The notes below the pieces were generated by a model that was not told the DNA's origin, did no database searches, and saw only the letters and a program-made list of their open reading frames with translations. A stretch of 57,676 nt of DNA. Origin: Salsipaludibacter albus. Lineage in GTDB: Bacteria > Actinomycetota > Nitriliruptoria > Nitriliruptorales > Nitriliruptoraceae. The stretch lies in assembly GCF_019798055.1 (NCBI RefSeq), contig NZ_JAHOPH010000019.1, positions 1 through 57,676 on the forward strand. The letters run 5' to 3'. Below are positions 49,638-57,676 of the stretch, piece after piece (the stretch's first letter is position 1; each line of letters opens with the position of its first letter). Position numbers and translations under genes: made by a program.

Positions 49638-49900
49638 CCGGGCCGCAACGGGTCGACCGGCTCACCGGCCATATCGCCGGCGAGACCGCGGCGTGGTGTC
49701 TCGAGGTCCGCCACCTCGCCGCCGAGGCCGCCTGCGAAGCCGAACGTCGCCTCCGCAACGGTGTGGCCGGCGGGTCCGCCCTGGTCGACCTGGCCGAACA
49801 CCTCGAACTCCTCGCCGGCCTGTGCGAAGACACCGCCGGCATCGCCGGCGACGTCCTCGCATCCATCACCACACCGACCCGCCGCAACCCCAGGAGGTGA
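49634..49900 (+). CDS. 88-residue hypothetical protein of the element
   Basis: ATGA overlap with the RadC-like gene. Predicted mostly helical: VDRLTGHIAGETAAWCLEVRHLAAEAACEAERRLRNG and LVDLAEHLELLAGLCEDTAGIAGDVLASI, ending in a basic tail. No family recognised. The long helices suggest a small dimeric helical protein. It is followed 5 bp later by the ArdC-like gene. Confidence 0.6.
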   Translation: MTGPQRVDRLTGHIAGETAAWCLEVRHLAAEAACEAERRLRNGVAGGSALVDLAEHLELLAGLCEDTAGIAGDVLASITTPTRRNPRR

Positions 49901-49905
49901 CCGCC

Positions 49906-50847
49906 ATGGCGACCCGCAAGCAACGCCACCAGACCGCCCTCGACACGCTGACCGCCGAGCTGAAGCGCATCGTCGAGTCCGGCGACTTCGCCGCCTGGTG
50001 CACCCGCATGGCCAGGTTCCGGACCTACTCCCCCGGCAACCGCCAACTCATCGCCACCCAACGACCCGACGCCACCCGGGTGGCTTCCGTCAAGACGTGG
50101 AACTCCCTCGGCCGCACCGTCATCAAGGGCGAACGCGGCATCGTCGTCAACGTCCCCCGCCCGTACTGGGTCAACCACGCCGGCAAGCGCATCAAGCCGC
50201 CCCGTGACGGCGTCTTCCCACCCGGCGGGGCCCACGAGAAGATCGCGTTCGGGACGGGCTACGTCTTCGACATCTCCCAGACCGAAGGCGACCCGCTCGA
50301 CGACGGCCCGACCGCCCCGAACCGGGCACCCGACGACCTTGCGGCGCACCTGTTCGACCACTGCCGCACCGAAGGGGTCGCGGTGGAGTATCGCGACGGG
50401 ATGCCGCCCGGCCTGTCCGGCTACTGGCGCCCCGCCACCGACACGATCACGCTCAACGCCGGCGACTCCCACGGCGACCAGGTCGCCACGCTCGCCCACG
50501 AACTCGCGCACCGTCACGACCCGCAGCTCCGGAACGCGCTCGACGCCCGCGACCCGCGGTACTACCGCCACCACCAGGCCGACTGCGAAGCCGTCGCCGA
50601 AGCCACAGCCCACACCATCGCGGCGCTGTACGGGTTCGACCTCACCGCCACCTCCGGCCACTACATCGCGTCCTGGGTCGGCAACGACACCGACCGACTC
50701 GCGGGCCTGGCCGACCGGGTCGGACGGATCGTCGACACCATCTGCCCACCCCACCAGGCCGCAACGGCCCCGACGACGGCGGCCCCGTCAGCGCCGATCG
50801 CCCGGGCACTCCCACCGGCAGCACCCGCTGCCAGGGCGGTGCGGTGA
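49906..50847 (+). CDS. ArdC-like antirestriction protein with zinc metallopeptidase domain
   Basis: A 313-residue protein; AGGAGG (49892-49897) lies eight bases before the ATG. The N-terminal ArdC domain reads AWCTRMARFRTYSPGNRQLIATQRPDATRV and VKTWNSLGRTVIKGERGIVVNVP. The second half is a zinc peptidase: DQVATLAHELAHRHDPQ (HExxH variant HELAH) with a downstream DCEAVAEATAHTI (Glu ligand). ArdC proteins protect incoming single-stranded DNA from host nucleases and restriction during conjugation, which fits the relaxase nearby. Confidence 0.85.
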   Translation: MATRKQRHQTALDTLTAELKRIVESGDFAAWCTRMARFRTYSPGNRQLIATQRPDATRVASVKTWNSLGRTVIKGERGIVVNVPRPYWVNHAGKRIKPPRDGVFPPGGAHEKIAFGTGYVFDISQTEGDPLDDGPTAPNRAPDDLAAHLFDHCRTEGVAVEYRDGMPPGLSGYWRPATDTITLNAGDSHGDQVATLAHELAHRHDPQLRNALDARDPRYYRHHQADCEAVAEATAHTIAALYGFDLTATSGHYIASWVGNDTDRLAGLADRVGRIVDTICPPHQAATAPTTAAPSAPIARALPPAAPAARAVR

Positions 50848-51575
50848 TGGGGCTGGAGACCATCGCAGGCGAACTCGCCGGCAGACCCACCCTCGACCGC
50901 ACCGGGCCCGACGACGCGGTCCGGGCATGCCTGATCGTCGAAGACCACCCGACCCTTCCCGAGATCCTCACCGTCGAGCTGCGCGGCCGCAACGCCGTCG
51001 TAGTCGCCGACCGGCTCGCGTCCGCGAACGGCCAACCGGTCAGCGCCGACATCTGGACCTCCCCGGTCCGCGACCCGAACCTGCCCTACCGGGCCACCCG
51101 CATCGAACCCGCACTCGCCCACCCCGACGCCGTCACCACGCCGGGCCTGTCGATGACTCGGCAGCTCCACGAACAGATCATCGACCTGTATGCCGTCCCG
51201 GTCGCCGAGGTCCTGGCCGGGATCCGCCCGCCCCGGTCGGTCGGCCCGCTCCTGCATCCAAGCCTGGCCGACAAGTTCGCCCGGCTCGCCCGACCGCTCG
51301 GACGCGGCCGCGTCGCGATCACCGCCAGCCACATCCAGGCCGGCCACCCCCGCATCGACATCGCCGCGGCCGTGCGCATTGGCGACCGCACCCACCCGCT
51401 CTCCGTCGGCGTCAACGTCACCGGCCAGCAGCCCGTCATCGACACCGTGATGTCACCGCGGTTGCGGATCCGATCCATGCCACGCCCGCCCGCACTCGGC
51501 GTGACCCGCCTGCAGACCTCCCAGACCCGCCCCTACTCCCCCGGCGGTAGCGCCGGCCACACGGCCCACCGATGA
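50844..51575 (+). CDS. Hypothetical element protein
   Basis: A 243-residue protein starting at GTG 50844 or ATG 50847 in overlap with the ArdC stop. I do not recognise it. Readable features: ACLIVEDHPTLPEILTVELRGRNAVVVADRLASANG, LSMTRQLHEQIIDLYAVPVAEVLAGI, and a beta-rich VAITASHIQAGHPRIDIAAAVRIGDRTHPLSVGVNV. The codon pattern is coherent to near the end. Its final 43 bases overlap a small gene called on the opposite strand. Confidence 0.6.
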   Translation: MMGLETIAGELAGRPTLDRTGPDDAVRACLIVEDHPTLPEILTVELRGRNAVVVADRLASANGQPVSADIWTSPVRDPNLPYRATRIEPALAHPDAVTTPGLSMTRQLHEQIIDLYAVPVAEVLAGIRPPRSVGPLLHPSLADKFARLARPLGRGRVAITASHIQAGHPRIDIAAAVRIGDRTHPLSVGVNVTGQQPVIDTVMSPRLRIRSMPRPPALGVTRLQTSQTRPYSPGGSAGHTAHR

Positions 51576-51736
51576 AGCTCGAGCGCCTCGTCCACCGCCG
51601 CCAGGTCCAACGCCGACGCGTCCCCCTCGGCGGCGACCTGCGACGACAGCGTCACGCCCTCCTGGCGCAGCAGCTCGAGGAAGTCGACCACCTCTCGTTC
51701 GCGACGTCGCCGCTCGTCACTGTCGAACTCACCCAC
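51533..51736 (-). CDS. 67-residue acidic helical protein on the opposite strand
   Basis: GTG start at 51736 with GGAGGAG (51743-51749) six bases upstream. The product is acidic and helical: EFDSDERRRREREVVDFLELLRQEG, then ASALDLAAVDEALELHRWAVW. It resembles antitoxin-sized proteins but no motif is clear. A plus-strand frame (51572-51886) covers the same DNA with an ATGA overlap to the gene before it. That product is extremely Arg-rich and less natural, so I favour the minus-strand reading. Confidence 0.45.
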   Translation of the reverse strand: MGEFDSDERRRREREVVDFLELLRQEGVTLSSQVAAEGDASALDLAAVDEALELHRWAVWPALPPGE

Positions 51737-51866
51737 AACACGCTCCTCCGCCGAGCCCAGCATGCCCGCCCAGACCGTCGTCGCGCATGCTCGTCCACGC
51801 AGATGTGGACGACCTGCGGCATCACCGCCCACCTGAACCGACCACGAACTGCCGGAAGGAACCGTC

Positions 51867-52382
51867 ATGACCATCCCCGTCTCTGACCCGTCCACCGACG
51901 AACTCGCCGCCATGCTCCGTGCCGGCGCCACGGGCCACGTCCCCACCGAAGCCGCCGTCGAGCTGATCATCCGCCACGGTGGCTGGCCGCCACGCCTGCT
52001 GGCCAACGGGCACGTCGACACCTGGCCGGCTACCCACGACCAGCCTGCCATGGCGTCCGTCGACTGGGACGCCGTCGCCGACCGACTCGCCGACCACGGC
52101 GCCCAGGGCCCGGCCGCATCCAGCTCCGAACGGGCAATCCTGGCCGTGGCCACCTCACTGGCCGGCCGCCACGACATCAACCTCGGCGACCTGCTCCCGC
52201 GTCTGGACGCGACCAACGCCGGCCTGGTCGCGGGCGCCGTCGGACACGCCTGCAACAGCGGCATCCGCGTCGCCATCCACCGTCCACCGCCGGCGCCGAG
52301 CATCCACGACCTCCTCACCAGGACCACAAGCCCCCAACCCAGCCCGCCCGAGACGACCCGACGAGGGGGACTTCGGCCATGA
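51867..52382 (+). CDS. Hypothetical element protein
   Basis: A 171-residue protein, AAGGA six bases before the ATG. Begins MTIPVSDPSTDELAAMLRAG; later VELIIRHGGWPPRLLANGHVD and RAILAVATSLAGRHDINLGDLLPRLDATNAGLVAGAVGHACNSG, which is helical. No known family. It is the last gene before the hairpin-rich control region ahead of mobC. Confidence 0.6.
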   Translation: MTIPVSDPSTDELAAMLRAGATGHVPTEAAVELIIRHGGWPPRLLANGHVDTWPATHDQPAMASVDWDAVADRLADHGAQGPAASSSERAILAVATSLAGRHDINLGDLLPRLDATNAGLVAGAVGHACNSGIRVAIHRPPPAPSIHDLLTRTTSPQPSPPETTRRGGLRP

Positions 52383-52507
52383 CGACCTCGACCATCCCCG
52401 TCAGCCAGCCAGGGCAACGCCTCATGCAGAACCGTCGGTGCCGCGCGGCCGGCCAGCCCGCAGGCACCAGCCGGCACGAACATTCCGAAACGGCCGCGCA
52501 GCAAGAT

Positions 52508-52621
52508 ATGCACAGTGCATCACTGTCGCCCCACGGGGGCGACAGCGACGCCTGTGCAGGGTGGTGCCACCCGCGGGGTGGCACCACCAAGACCCGGGTG
52601 CGCCCGAGCGCGGGCGCACCC
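52508..52621. other. Array of perfect hairpins, candidate oriT
   Basis: Four consecutive perfect inverted repeats: ATGCAC-A-GTGCAT (52508-52520); CTGTCGCCCC with complement (52523-52545, loop ACG); GGTGGTGCCACCC with complement (52560-52588, loop GCG); GGGTGCGCCCG with complement (52596-52621, loop AGCG). They end 26 bp before mobC, followed by the relaxase. Origins of transfer are typically such repeat clusters next to these genes; the MobC start region may also be autoregulated here. Confidence 0.6.
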
Positions 52622-52647
52622 CAACACCCCAACCCCGAGAGGCGATC

Positions 52648-53046
52648 GTGAAACCGGCGGCTGCGCGTCGTCCACGCCGGCACGGGCCGTTCCGGCGGCG
52701 GCTGACCGTGTCGTTCACCGACGACGAACACGCCGCCATCGCCCGGGCTGCCGCCGCGTCGGGGCTATCGCTGGCGGCATGGTGCGCCCAAGCCTGCCTG
52801 GCGCTGCTGGACTCGCGGCTGGCCGCCCCGTCCGGGGTAGACCGGCAGTTGGCGACCGAGCTGGCCCAGGCACGCACCCAGGCGATCCGGATCGGGACCA
52901 ACCTCAACCAGGCTGTCCACAAGCTCAACGAGACCGGCCTACCACCCGACGGACTGCTCGAGGCAGCCGTCGATGCGGCCCACGCCACCGCCACCCTCAA
53001 GACGCTCGCGGAAGATGCGGCCGGTCGGGTCGGAGCACGGCCATGA
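52648..53046 (+). CDS. mobC: MobC-type relaxosome protein
   Basis: A 132-residue protein, GTG start with GAGAGG five bases upstream. A basic N-terminus (VKPAAARRPRRHGPFRRR) leads to a ribbon-helix-helix-like part (LTVSFTDDEHAAIARAAAASGLSLAAWCAQACLALL). The MobC signature RIGTNLNQAVHKLNETG follows. MobC helps the relaxase open oriT. It overlaps the relaxase gene by ATGA, the usual order. Confidence 0.85.
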   Translation: MKPAAARRPRRHGPFRRRLTVSFTDDEHAAIARAAAASGLSLAAWCAQACLALLDSRLAAPSGVDRQLATELAQARTQAIRIGTNLNQAVHKLNETGLPPDGLLEAAVDAAHATATLKTLAEDAAGRVGARP

Positions 53047-54374
53047 TCGGCAAGGTCGCACGACGCGGATCCCGCCTCGGCGGCCTGCTGGCCTACCTGT
53101 TCGGCCCGGGACGTGCCGAGGAACATGACAACCCGCACGTGGTCGCGTCCTGGCTCGGACCCGACGTCGGCGACGACCTGGCGGAGCTCCAGGCGATGAT
53201 GCGGCTGCCACTGGCGCTCGCGACGCACCCGCCCGACAAGCATGTGTGGCACTGCGCCATGCGCGCCGCACCCGAAGACCGCCAGCTCACCGACGACGAA
53301 TGGGCCCAGATCGCGACAGACGTCGCCGCACGGGTCGGGCTCGACGCCGGCGATGGCACAGCTGCCTGCCCCTGGGTCGCCATCCGACACGCCGACGACC
53401 ACATCCACATCGCCGCGGTTCTCGTCCACGAAGACGGCACCGTCGAGGCGGCCCGGGGCGACTTCTGGGCCGTCGCCAAGGCCCGCCACGCTGCCGAAGA
53501 CCGCTACGGGCTGCGTCCGACCGGTCCGACAGACGGGACCGCCCCGTCACGGCCCACACGTGGTGAGACTGAAAAGGCAGCCCGCAACAACCGCCCCGTC
53601 GAACCGCGCGTCTCGCTGCGTCAGGAGGTCCGCATGGCCGCGGCAGCCTCGGCCTCGGCGGACGGGTTCGTCGAACACCTCGACAACGCCGGGATCGTCG
53701 TGAAGCTGCGCTACTCCACCGTCAACGACGACGAGATCACCGGCTACTCCGTGGGCTGGCCCGGCGACCGAACCGCCGACGGCCACCAGATCCTCTACGG
53801 CGGATCCAAACTCGCCAAGGACCTGTCCTGGCCACGACTGCAACAACGCTGGGACATCGAGCCTGCCGACGGCAACCCATGGCAGGCCACCACCGCCGCA
53901 GCCGACCAGGCCATCGCCGAGCTGACAGCGGACCCAAGCCACGCCGGCGACATCGCCTACACCCTGGCCGACCTCCTCGACGCCTCCGCCTGGGCACAAG
54001 AACGTCGACGCACGGGCCCATGGCACCACGCGGCCGCAGAACTTGACCGCCATCGCAGGCCTCCTGCATCGATCGGTCCGGCCGCACGCAGCCTATGGGC
54101 CGCCCGACGAGCGATCGTTCGCACCGGACGATCGGGCGACGGAGGCGACGCCGCGGCCGCCGCCCTCCGGTTGGCCGCTCTACTGATCGTCCTCAGTCAC
54201 CAGCACGGCAGCACCGCCACCACGGCCGCACATCTCCTCACCACACTCGGCCATCCGGCCCCGCAGTCGACGCCTCACACACGGCCCCGACGGCGGCCCA
54301 CGGGCGGGCACCTGACGGCCTCATATAGTCCTCTTCCCGGAACCCCGCCGCACAATGCTCATCGCGCCCGATGA
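53043..54374 (+). CDS. Relaxase/mobilization nuclease
   Basis: A 443-residue protein. The N-terminal relaxase domain has MIGKVARRGSRLGGLLAYLFGPGRAEEH, a segment WHCAMRAAPEDRQLTDDEWAQIA, and the His motif WVAIRHADDHIHIAAVLVHEDG that binds the catalytic metal. The rest is variable and helical, with FVEHLDNAGIVVKLRY and an A/R-rich tail. It would nick oriT and lead transfer of the strand. No coupling protein or type IV secretion genes are in view, so the element looks mobilizable and not self-transmissible. Confidence 0.85.
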   Translation: MIGKVARRGSRLGGLLAYLFGPGRAEEHDNPHVVASWLGPDVGDDLAELQAMMRLPLALATHPPDKHVWHCAMRAAPEDRQLTDDEWAQIATDVAARVGLDAGDGTAACPWVAIRHADDHIHIAAVLVHEDGTVEAARGDFWAVAKARHAAEDRYGLRPTGPTDGTAPSRPTRGETEKAARNNRPVEPRVSLRQEVRMAAAASASADGFVEHLDNAGIVVKLRYSTVNDDEITGYSVGWPGDRTADGHQILYGGSKLAKDLSWPRLQQRWDIEPADGNPWQATTAAADQAIAELTADPSHAGDIAYTLADLLDASAWAQERRRTGPWHHAAAELDRHRRPPASIGPAARSLWAARRAIVRTGRSGDGGDAAAAALRLAALLIVLSHQHGSTATTAAHLLTTLGHPAPQSTPHTRPRRRPTGGHLTASYSPLPGTPPHNAHRAR

Positions 54375-54439
54375 GGTTCCATGAGAGAGAGGCCGTTGGG
54401 AATGCAGTCGGTCGACTACCGCACCGACCTGCGCCACCT

Positions 54440-54745
54440 CGCCGGGCCGCGTTCGTGGATCCGCCCACGGCTCGCAACCAGGTCTGGCAGCTGGACGTCA
54501 CCGAGTTCGAGATCACCACTATGTGGGAGCCGGCGCATCGCCGTTGCGCGTACTCCTGCGCCAAGTTCGAGTTCCGGTGGCATATCGCCCCGACTCCGCC
54601 GAGGCGGTCGCGGCGGTGCAGCGGGCCCTAGACGAAGTCGACGTGCTGCTGGGCCACAGCTTGCTCGACGATGTCACCGGGCCCGACGGGACGGTGCATC
54701 CGGTCAAAGGTCGTGACCGACAACGGTCCTGACCTCCAATCCCAA
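54440..54745 (+). pseudogene. Decayed IS3-type (rve) transposase
   Basis: Pieces of an integrase-core transposase appear in changing frames. NQVWQLDVTEFEITT (from ~54480) is the first-Asp segment of rve transposases. AYRPDSAEAVAAVQRALDEVDVLLGHSL (~54592 on, another frame) matches the segment after it. VVTDNGPD (54710 on, back in the first frame) is the second-Asp motif. At least two frameshifts and loss of both ends make it non-functional. 54746-54918 beyond it shows no gene. Confidence 0.7.
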
Positions 54746-54918
54746 CGAGCGATGAGAACAAGCTAGTCACACAGACCAGGCCTTCCCTCCTTAGGATCGA
54801 CGGCCCCACCGAGAGTGCCAAGTGCAGGTAGTTCTCCCGAACTGGGTTGTCGTCACTTCTGGAAGATCGCCAAATGGCACACCCCAATCCAAATCACGTT
54901 TGCGCGACAGGCGGACTG

Positions 54919-57676
54919 TCATGCTGGAGAGGCGCCGGTCCCGCGGGGCGCGAGCATCGCCTGAAGCCGAGAGTGCATAAGTTCGTGTCCGACAATCTTG
55001 GGATGCAGAGTATGGCTGCGCCACACTGGGTCGAAGGGGGCCACCAAAAGATGAAGGGCCTCGTCAGAGGAAGAGACACCGAGCCTGCACGCTTCGTACC
55101 CTTCCAGATCATCCCAGAAGCTGCTGAAGAGCACTCCAGACCCAGCACCTAGGACGGCATCTGCGATCGCCATGTTGACTTCATGCGTCTTGTCATTGAT
55201 CCACATCCGCGATCCGAGGCTAAGGCCTGCGCAGAAATCGTGATTCAACGGGTTTGCAGGGAACAGTCGCGGATAGCCCATGACCAGAATGGTTGCGTCG
55301 GGCGCACGCGCCCTGAGATCGACTATCGCAGCCGACAACTGGGCGCGCATGGCCGACACAGCGGCGTCGAACTCCCCCTCCGGACACTGGTTGACGAGAT
55401 AGGAGAATACTGCGCCGAGCGCATCCCTCTCCAAGGCTTGTTGAAGTAGGTCCACCCAACTATTGATGAAACAGTACGTCGCCGTGTCCGCAAACCCTGA
55501 GTCGTTGCCGCCGATGGTCATCGTGATAAGGTCCGTGTTCTCATCAACGAGGTCAAACTGCGATAGTTGATTGACGGGTGACCCCTCTCCTCGGTCAAGC
55601 AGAGGATCATCCGGCCATTGACGACAGTGGCCGCCCAGTCCGTCAACTTCGGGCTCCAGAGCCTCTTCGCTGCTTAGCGAACTCCAGCGCTCCTCATATT
55701 TGGGTCCCAATGCAGCGTAGCAGTCTGGCGAATTCGAGAAGCCGACGTTTCGCAGATTTGGGATCTCCGCCCCGCTACACGCTGCAAATTTGAACGCCCC
55801 CACACTCAGTGACTCTGCCAAGAGTTGTGGGTATGACTTTTGTGAACGATGACACCGATTTCTTGTCCCATTTGTGCCAGCAATGTAGTCGCCGCTATCG
55901 TCGTACCCGACCACGGCCCCTTCACCCGAGCTATAGGAGTCCCCGAGGGCGATGTAGGTGTCATATGTGAACGTGCCGGTCTCGTAGCGGAAGGAGCGGA
56001 TAAAGGGCTCTCCGCTCGGCCATCGCATGGTTGCCGTGAAAACGAAGCCACTTCCGCCATTGGCCGGCTGCATGAGGCAGTCGACCCTTGCTTCGTCGAC
56101 ACGGTCACACGTGAGCTCCGAGGGATCCGCGGCCCCGACGGTGGTCGCGTCATAGTCGATTGTGGCCAAGGGGAAGCCGTCGAACTCCGTCGAGGCAGAT
56201 AGTGTGACCTGGCTGGCTTCTCCAATTGGAATGGTGGTCACGGTGCCGTCCCCGGGAGTCTGGGGATCGAAGCCGTAGACCTGGTCCTCGGGGAAGCCGA
56301 CCCAAGGGATAACGCGTACACCCTCGGCTACTACCGGCCCGGTTCCATATGGGGCAGGACCGGTGTCGTCGCTCCAGTCCACGTAGCGCATGTCTACGGA
56401 GCATTCGCCAGAGCAATCCGCACCTACGGCAACTTCTCGAACTGCCCCTTGGTACAGGACCCACGAGTCGTTTCCTGCATGGACCGCTCGGTCCGAGTTC
56501 ACCACGGACCCGGACTCCACCGCTATGGCGGAGTCGCTTGCCGCGGAGAATCCTGTGGTTGCGTAGCGCACCTCCAAGTGGACGGCTTCGATGACTCCAC
56601 CGTCGTAGGCGTAGATGCCGTCCCAGTCACCCGGGGCAGGCGTGGTCGCATTGCCGTCACGATTGGTGTCCCCACCCGCGGTGTCATCCCGCAACGACGT
56701 GAACACCACCGGCTGGTCGGCCGTGCCGTTGACCTGCAGGGTCCCCTCCACCCGCAACCGGGCATCGAAGGACTTGACCACCGTTCCGGCCGCCACCGTC
56801 AACGACACCCCCGACTCCACCGTCAGGTCGAAGAAACCTAGAGAGACATCGGGCCCATCGAATGGCAGCGTGAGATCACCGACGAGGTTCCCTTGCAGCA
56901 CGAGCAGCTGGACGGTGTTGGCCTGGGCGACGTTGCCGGTCAGACTGGCTGGGTTCAACTGCGGCGAGGTCACCAGCAACGCTTCACGGTTGACGTTGGC
57001 CACCACGTTGTCCTGCACTCGTGGCTGCAACGTTGGGACCAGCGAAGGCGCATGGTGCACATGAATCCCGTGGCCGTACGCCGTGTGGTCGTAGTCGTTG
57101 GAACTCCACCCCGAGCTGCCCGAGGCGCGCCCGCCCGACACGTTGTTGCCCGACACGGTGGTGGGTGACACCGACGCGAGCGCACCCCGCTGCTCGATCG
57201 CAATCAGCTCCGGCTGGTACTCACCAGCCAGGTTCGTGACGGTGTTGCCCGTGATTGTGACCGGCCCGAGCACGTCCCCATAGATGGACGACCCATGGGT
57301 GAACGTCGAGTCGGTGATCGACACCGACGAGAAGTTCGGGTCCAGCCCCGTCTCCTCGCCGCTGTCGACGTCGAAACCTACTCTGGCATACCGGACATCG
57401 GCGCGATCGATGTCCAGCGACACAGGCAGCGGCGAGGACGCGTCGTAGGCGTAGATGCCGTCCCAGTCACCCGGGGCAGGCGTGGTCGCATTGCCGTCAC
57501 GATTGGTGTCCCCACCCGCGGTGTCATCCCGCAACGACGTGAACACCACCGGCTGGTCGGCCGTGCCGTTGACCTGCAGGGTCCCCTCCACCCGCAACCG
57601 GGCATCGAAGGACTTGACCACCGTTCCGGCCGCCACCGTCAACGACACCCCCGACTCCACCGTCAGGTCGCAGGTG
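54919..57676 (-). CDS. Secreted beta-helix plus SGNH/GDSL hydrolase, 5' end outside the window
   Basis: The frame runs off the right edge; at least 918 residues. The N-terminal visible half has right-handed beta-helix-like rungs ([41 protein letters not shown]) broken by two copies of a module ([19 protein letters not shown] to [10 protein letters not shown]). The C-terminal ~350 residues are an SGNH hydrolase: [14 protein letters not shown] (Ser), [35 protein letters not shown] (Asn) and the terminal [10 protein letters not shown] (His). It probably binds and de-esterifies a polymer. The C-terminal half is lower in G+C than the chromosome, suggesting later acquisition. Confidence 0.85.
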   Translation of the reverse strand, partial: TCDLTVESGVSLTVAAGTVVKSFDARLRVEGTLQVNGTADQPVVFTSLRDDTAGGDTNRDGNATTPAPGDWDGIYAYDASSPLPVSLDIDRADVRYARVGFDVDSGEETGLDPNFSSVSITDSTFTHGSSIYGDVLGPVTITGNTVTNLAGEYQPELIAIEQRGALASVSPTTVSGNNVSGGRASGSSGWSSNDYDHTAYGHGIHVHHAPSLVPTLQPRVQDNVVANVNREALLVTSPQLNPASLTGNVAQANTVQLLVLQGNLVGDLTLPFDGPDVSLGFFDLTVESGVSLTVAAGTVVKSFDARLRVEGTLQVNGTADQPVVFTSLRDDTAGGDTNRDGNATTPAPGDWDGIYAYDGGVIEAVHLEVRYATTGFSAASDSAIAVESGSVVNSDRAVHAGNDSWVLYQGAVREVAVGADCSGECSVDMRYVDWSDDTGPAPYGTGPVVAEGVRVIPWVGFPEDQVYGFDPQTPGDGTVTTIPIGEASQVTLSASTEFDGFPLATIDYDATTVGAADPSELTCDRVDEARVDCLMQPANGGSGFVFTATMRWPSGEPFIRSFRYETGTFTYDTYIALGDSYSSGEGAVVGYDDSGDYIAGTNGTRNRCHRSQKSYPQLLAESLSVGAFKFAACSGAEIPNLRNVGFSNSPDCYAALGPKYEERWSSLSSEEALEPEVDGLGGHCRQWPDDPLLDRGEGSPVNQLSQFDLVDENTDLITMTIGGNDSGFADTATYCFINSWVDLLQQALERDALGAVFSYLVNQCPEGEFDAAVSAMRAQLSAAIVDLRARAPDATILVMGYPRLFPANPLNHDFCAGLSLGSRMWINDKTHEVNMAIADAVLGAGSGVLFSSFWDDLEGYEACRLGVSSSDEALHLLVAPFDPVWRSHTLHPKIVGHELMHSRLQAMLAPRGTGASPA
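56601..56830. repeat. 230-bp perfect direct repeat, copy 1
   Basis: Identical base for base to 57441-57670, offset 840 bp (280 codons). It encodes the module from [15 protein letters not shown] to [10 protein letters not shown] on the minus strand. Confidence 0.9.
57441..57670. repeat. 230-bp perfect direct repeat, copy 2
   Basis: Second copy of the 230-bp repeat, close to the right window edge; further copies may lie outside. Confidence 0.9.

Noticed and set aside
51572-51886. 104-codon plus-strand frame after the unknown element gene
   Set aside because: ATGA overlap exists but the product is very Arg-rich and its codon pattern fades; the opposite frame is better supported.
52379-52651. 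90-codon frame over the hairpin array
   Set aside because: Despite an ATGA overlap, it runs through all the perfect stem-loops and gives a low-complexity product; the DNA structure explains the region better.
47371-57676. Integrase or type IV secretion genes of the element
   Set aside because: None of the frames shows tyrosine or serine recombinase, VirB4 or coupling-protein motifs; they may lie beyond the right edge.
1-57676. CRISPR arrays, rRNA genes or known riboswitches
   Set aside because: No regularly spaced short repeats, rRNA sequence or recognisable riboswitch cores were seen.

Overview
The window is GC-rich DNA (roughly 70% G+C by eye) with many GTG starts, ATGA/GTGA stop-start overlaps, ANTAR and SARP/BTAD regulators, a GerW-type protein and a ThrE-type exporter. 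This points to an actinobacterium, possibly a deep-branching one; the exact lineage cannot be fixed from the sequence. The left ~47 kb looks chromosomal. The right ~10 kb looks like an integrated, self-replicating, mobilizable element that begins at a displaced 3' half of a tRNA-Ser gene.

Layout. 1-1919: a partial SRPBCC-like gene and an MFS transporter. 1964-7808: a divergent PaaABCD-like multicomponent oxygenase operon on the minus strand, with a PaaD split into two genes and probably two PaaB-like subunits. Upstream of it are a class III aminotransferase and a divergent aldehyde dehydrogenase. 7866-17279: housekeeping and accessory genes (ThrE-like exporter, GerW-like, PlsC-like acyltransferase, transketolase, OsmC, an ArsI/CadI-ArsR pair, M20 peptidase, a small SRPBCC-like protein, a lipoprotein). 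17437-24240: one gene for a 2,267-residue secreted protein combining ThuA-like, sugar-dehydrogenase propeller, PKD, carbohydrate-binding-like, DUF1080-like and Cu/Zn-SOD-like domains. 24553-28337: a second, canonical-looking paa operon in which the repressor PaaX is fused in frame to the oxygenase subunit PaaA, followed by paaB, paaC and paaD. 28553-35290: signalling genes (a kinase-receiver-ANTAR hybrid, a PAS histidine kinase whose 3' end overlaps a convergent receiver-only protein, a GAF-ANTAR protein), a Dabb protein, a secreted sugar-isomerase-like TIM barrel and two small unknowns. 35451-42632: a Ca2+-type P-ATPase, an EEP-family nuclease/phosphatase, a membrane coiled-coil protein, a trypsin-like protease and small proteins. 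42816-46748: a single protein that joins a SARP/BTAD activator, an NTPase, a membrane segment and a sugar-type solute-binding protein.

The element. From ~47316 rightwards there is a tRNA-Ser(CGA) 3' fragment that resembles an att site, direct repeats, and a Rep-like gene that appears to contain its own origin (DnaA-box-like sites, alternating iterons and an A+T-rich inverted repeat). Then come a 55-residue ORF, RadC-like, ArdC-like and unknown genes, an array of perfect hairpins (candidate oriT), MobC and a relaxase. After these come a decayed IS3-type transposase and the 3' part of a gene for a secreted beta-helix/SGNH-hydrolase protein carrying a perfect 230-bp internal repeat. No integrase is visible in the window.

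How it works together. The two Paa-type clusters suggest aerobic CoA-thioester ring-oxygenation chemistry, but neither carries the PaaE reductase or the downstream paa genes here. The giant secreted protein and the secreted isomerase resemble the parts list of 3-keto-sugar catabolism, moved outside the cell. The SARP-NTPase-solute-binding fusion looks like a one-protein membrane sensor for an external ligand. All functional assignments rest on motif and family recognition by reading; no database search was run.
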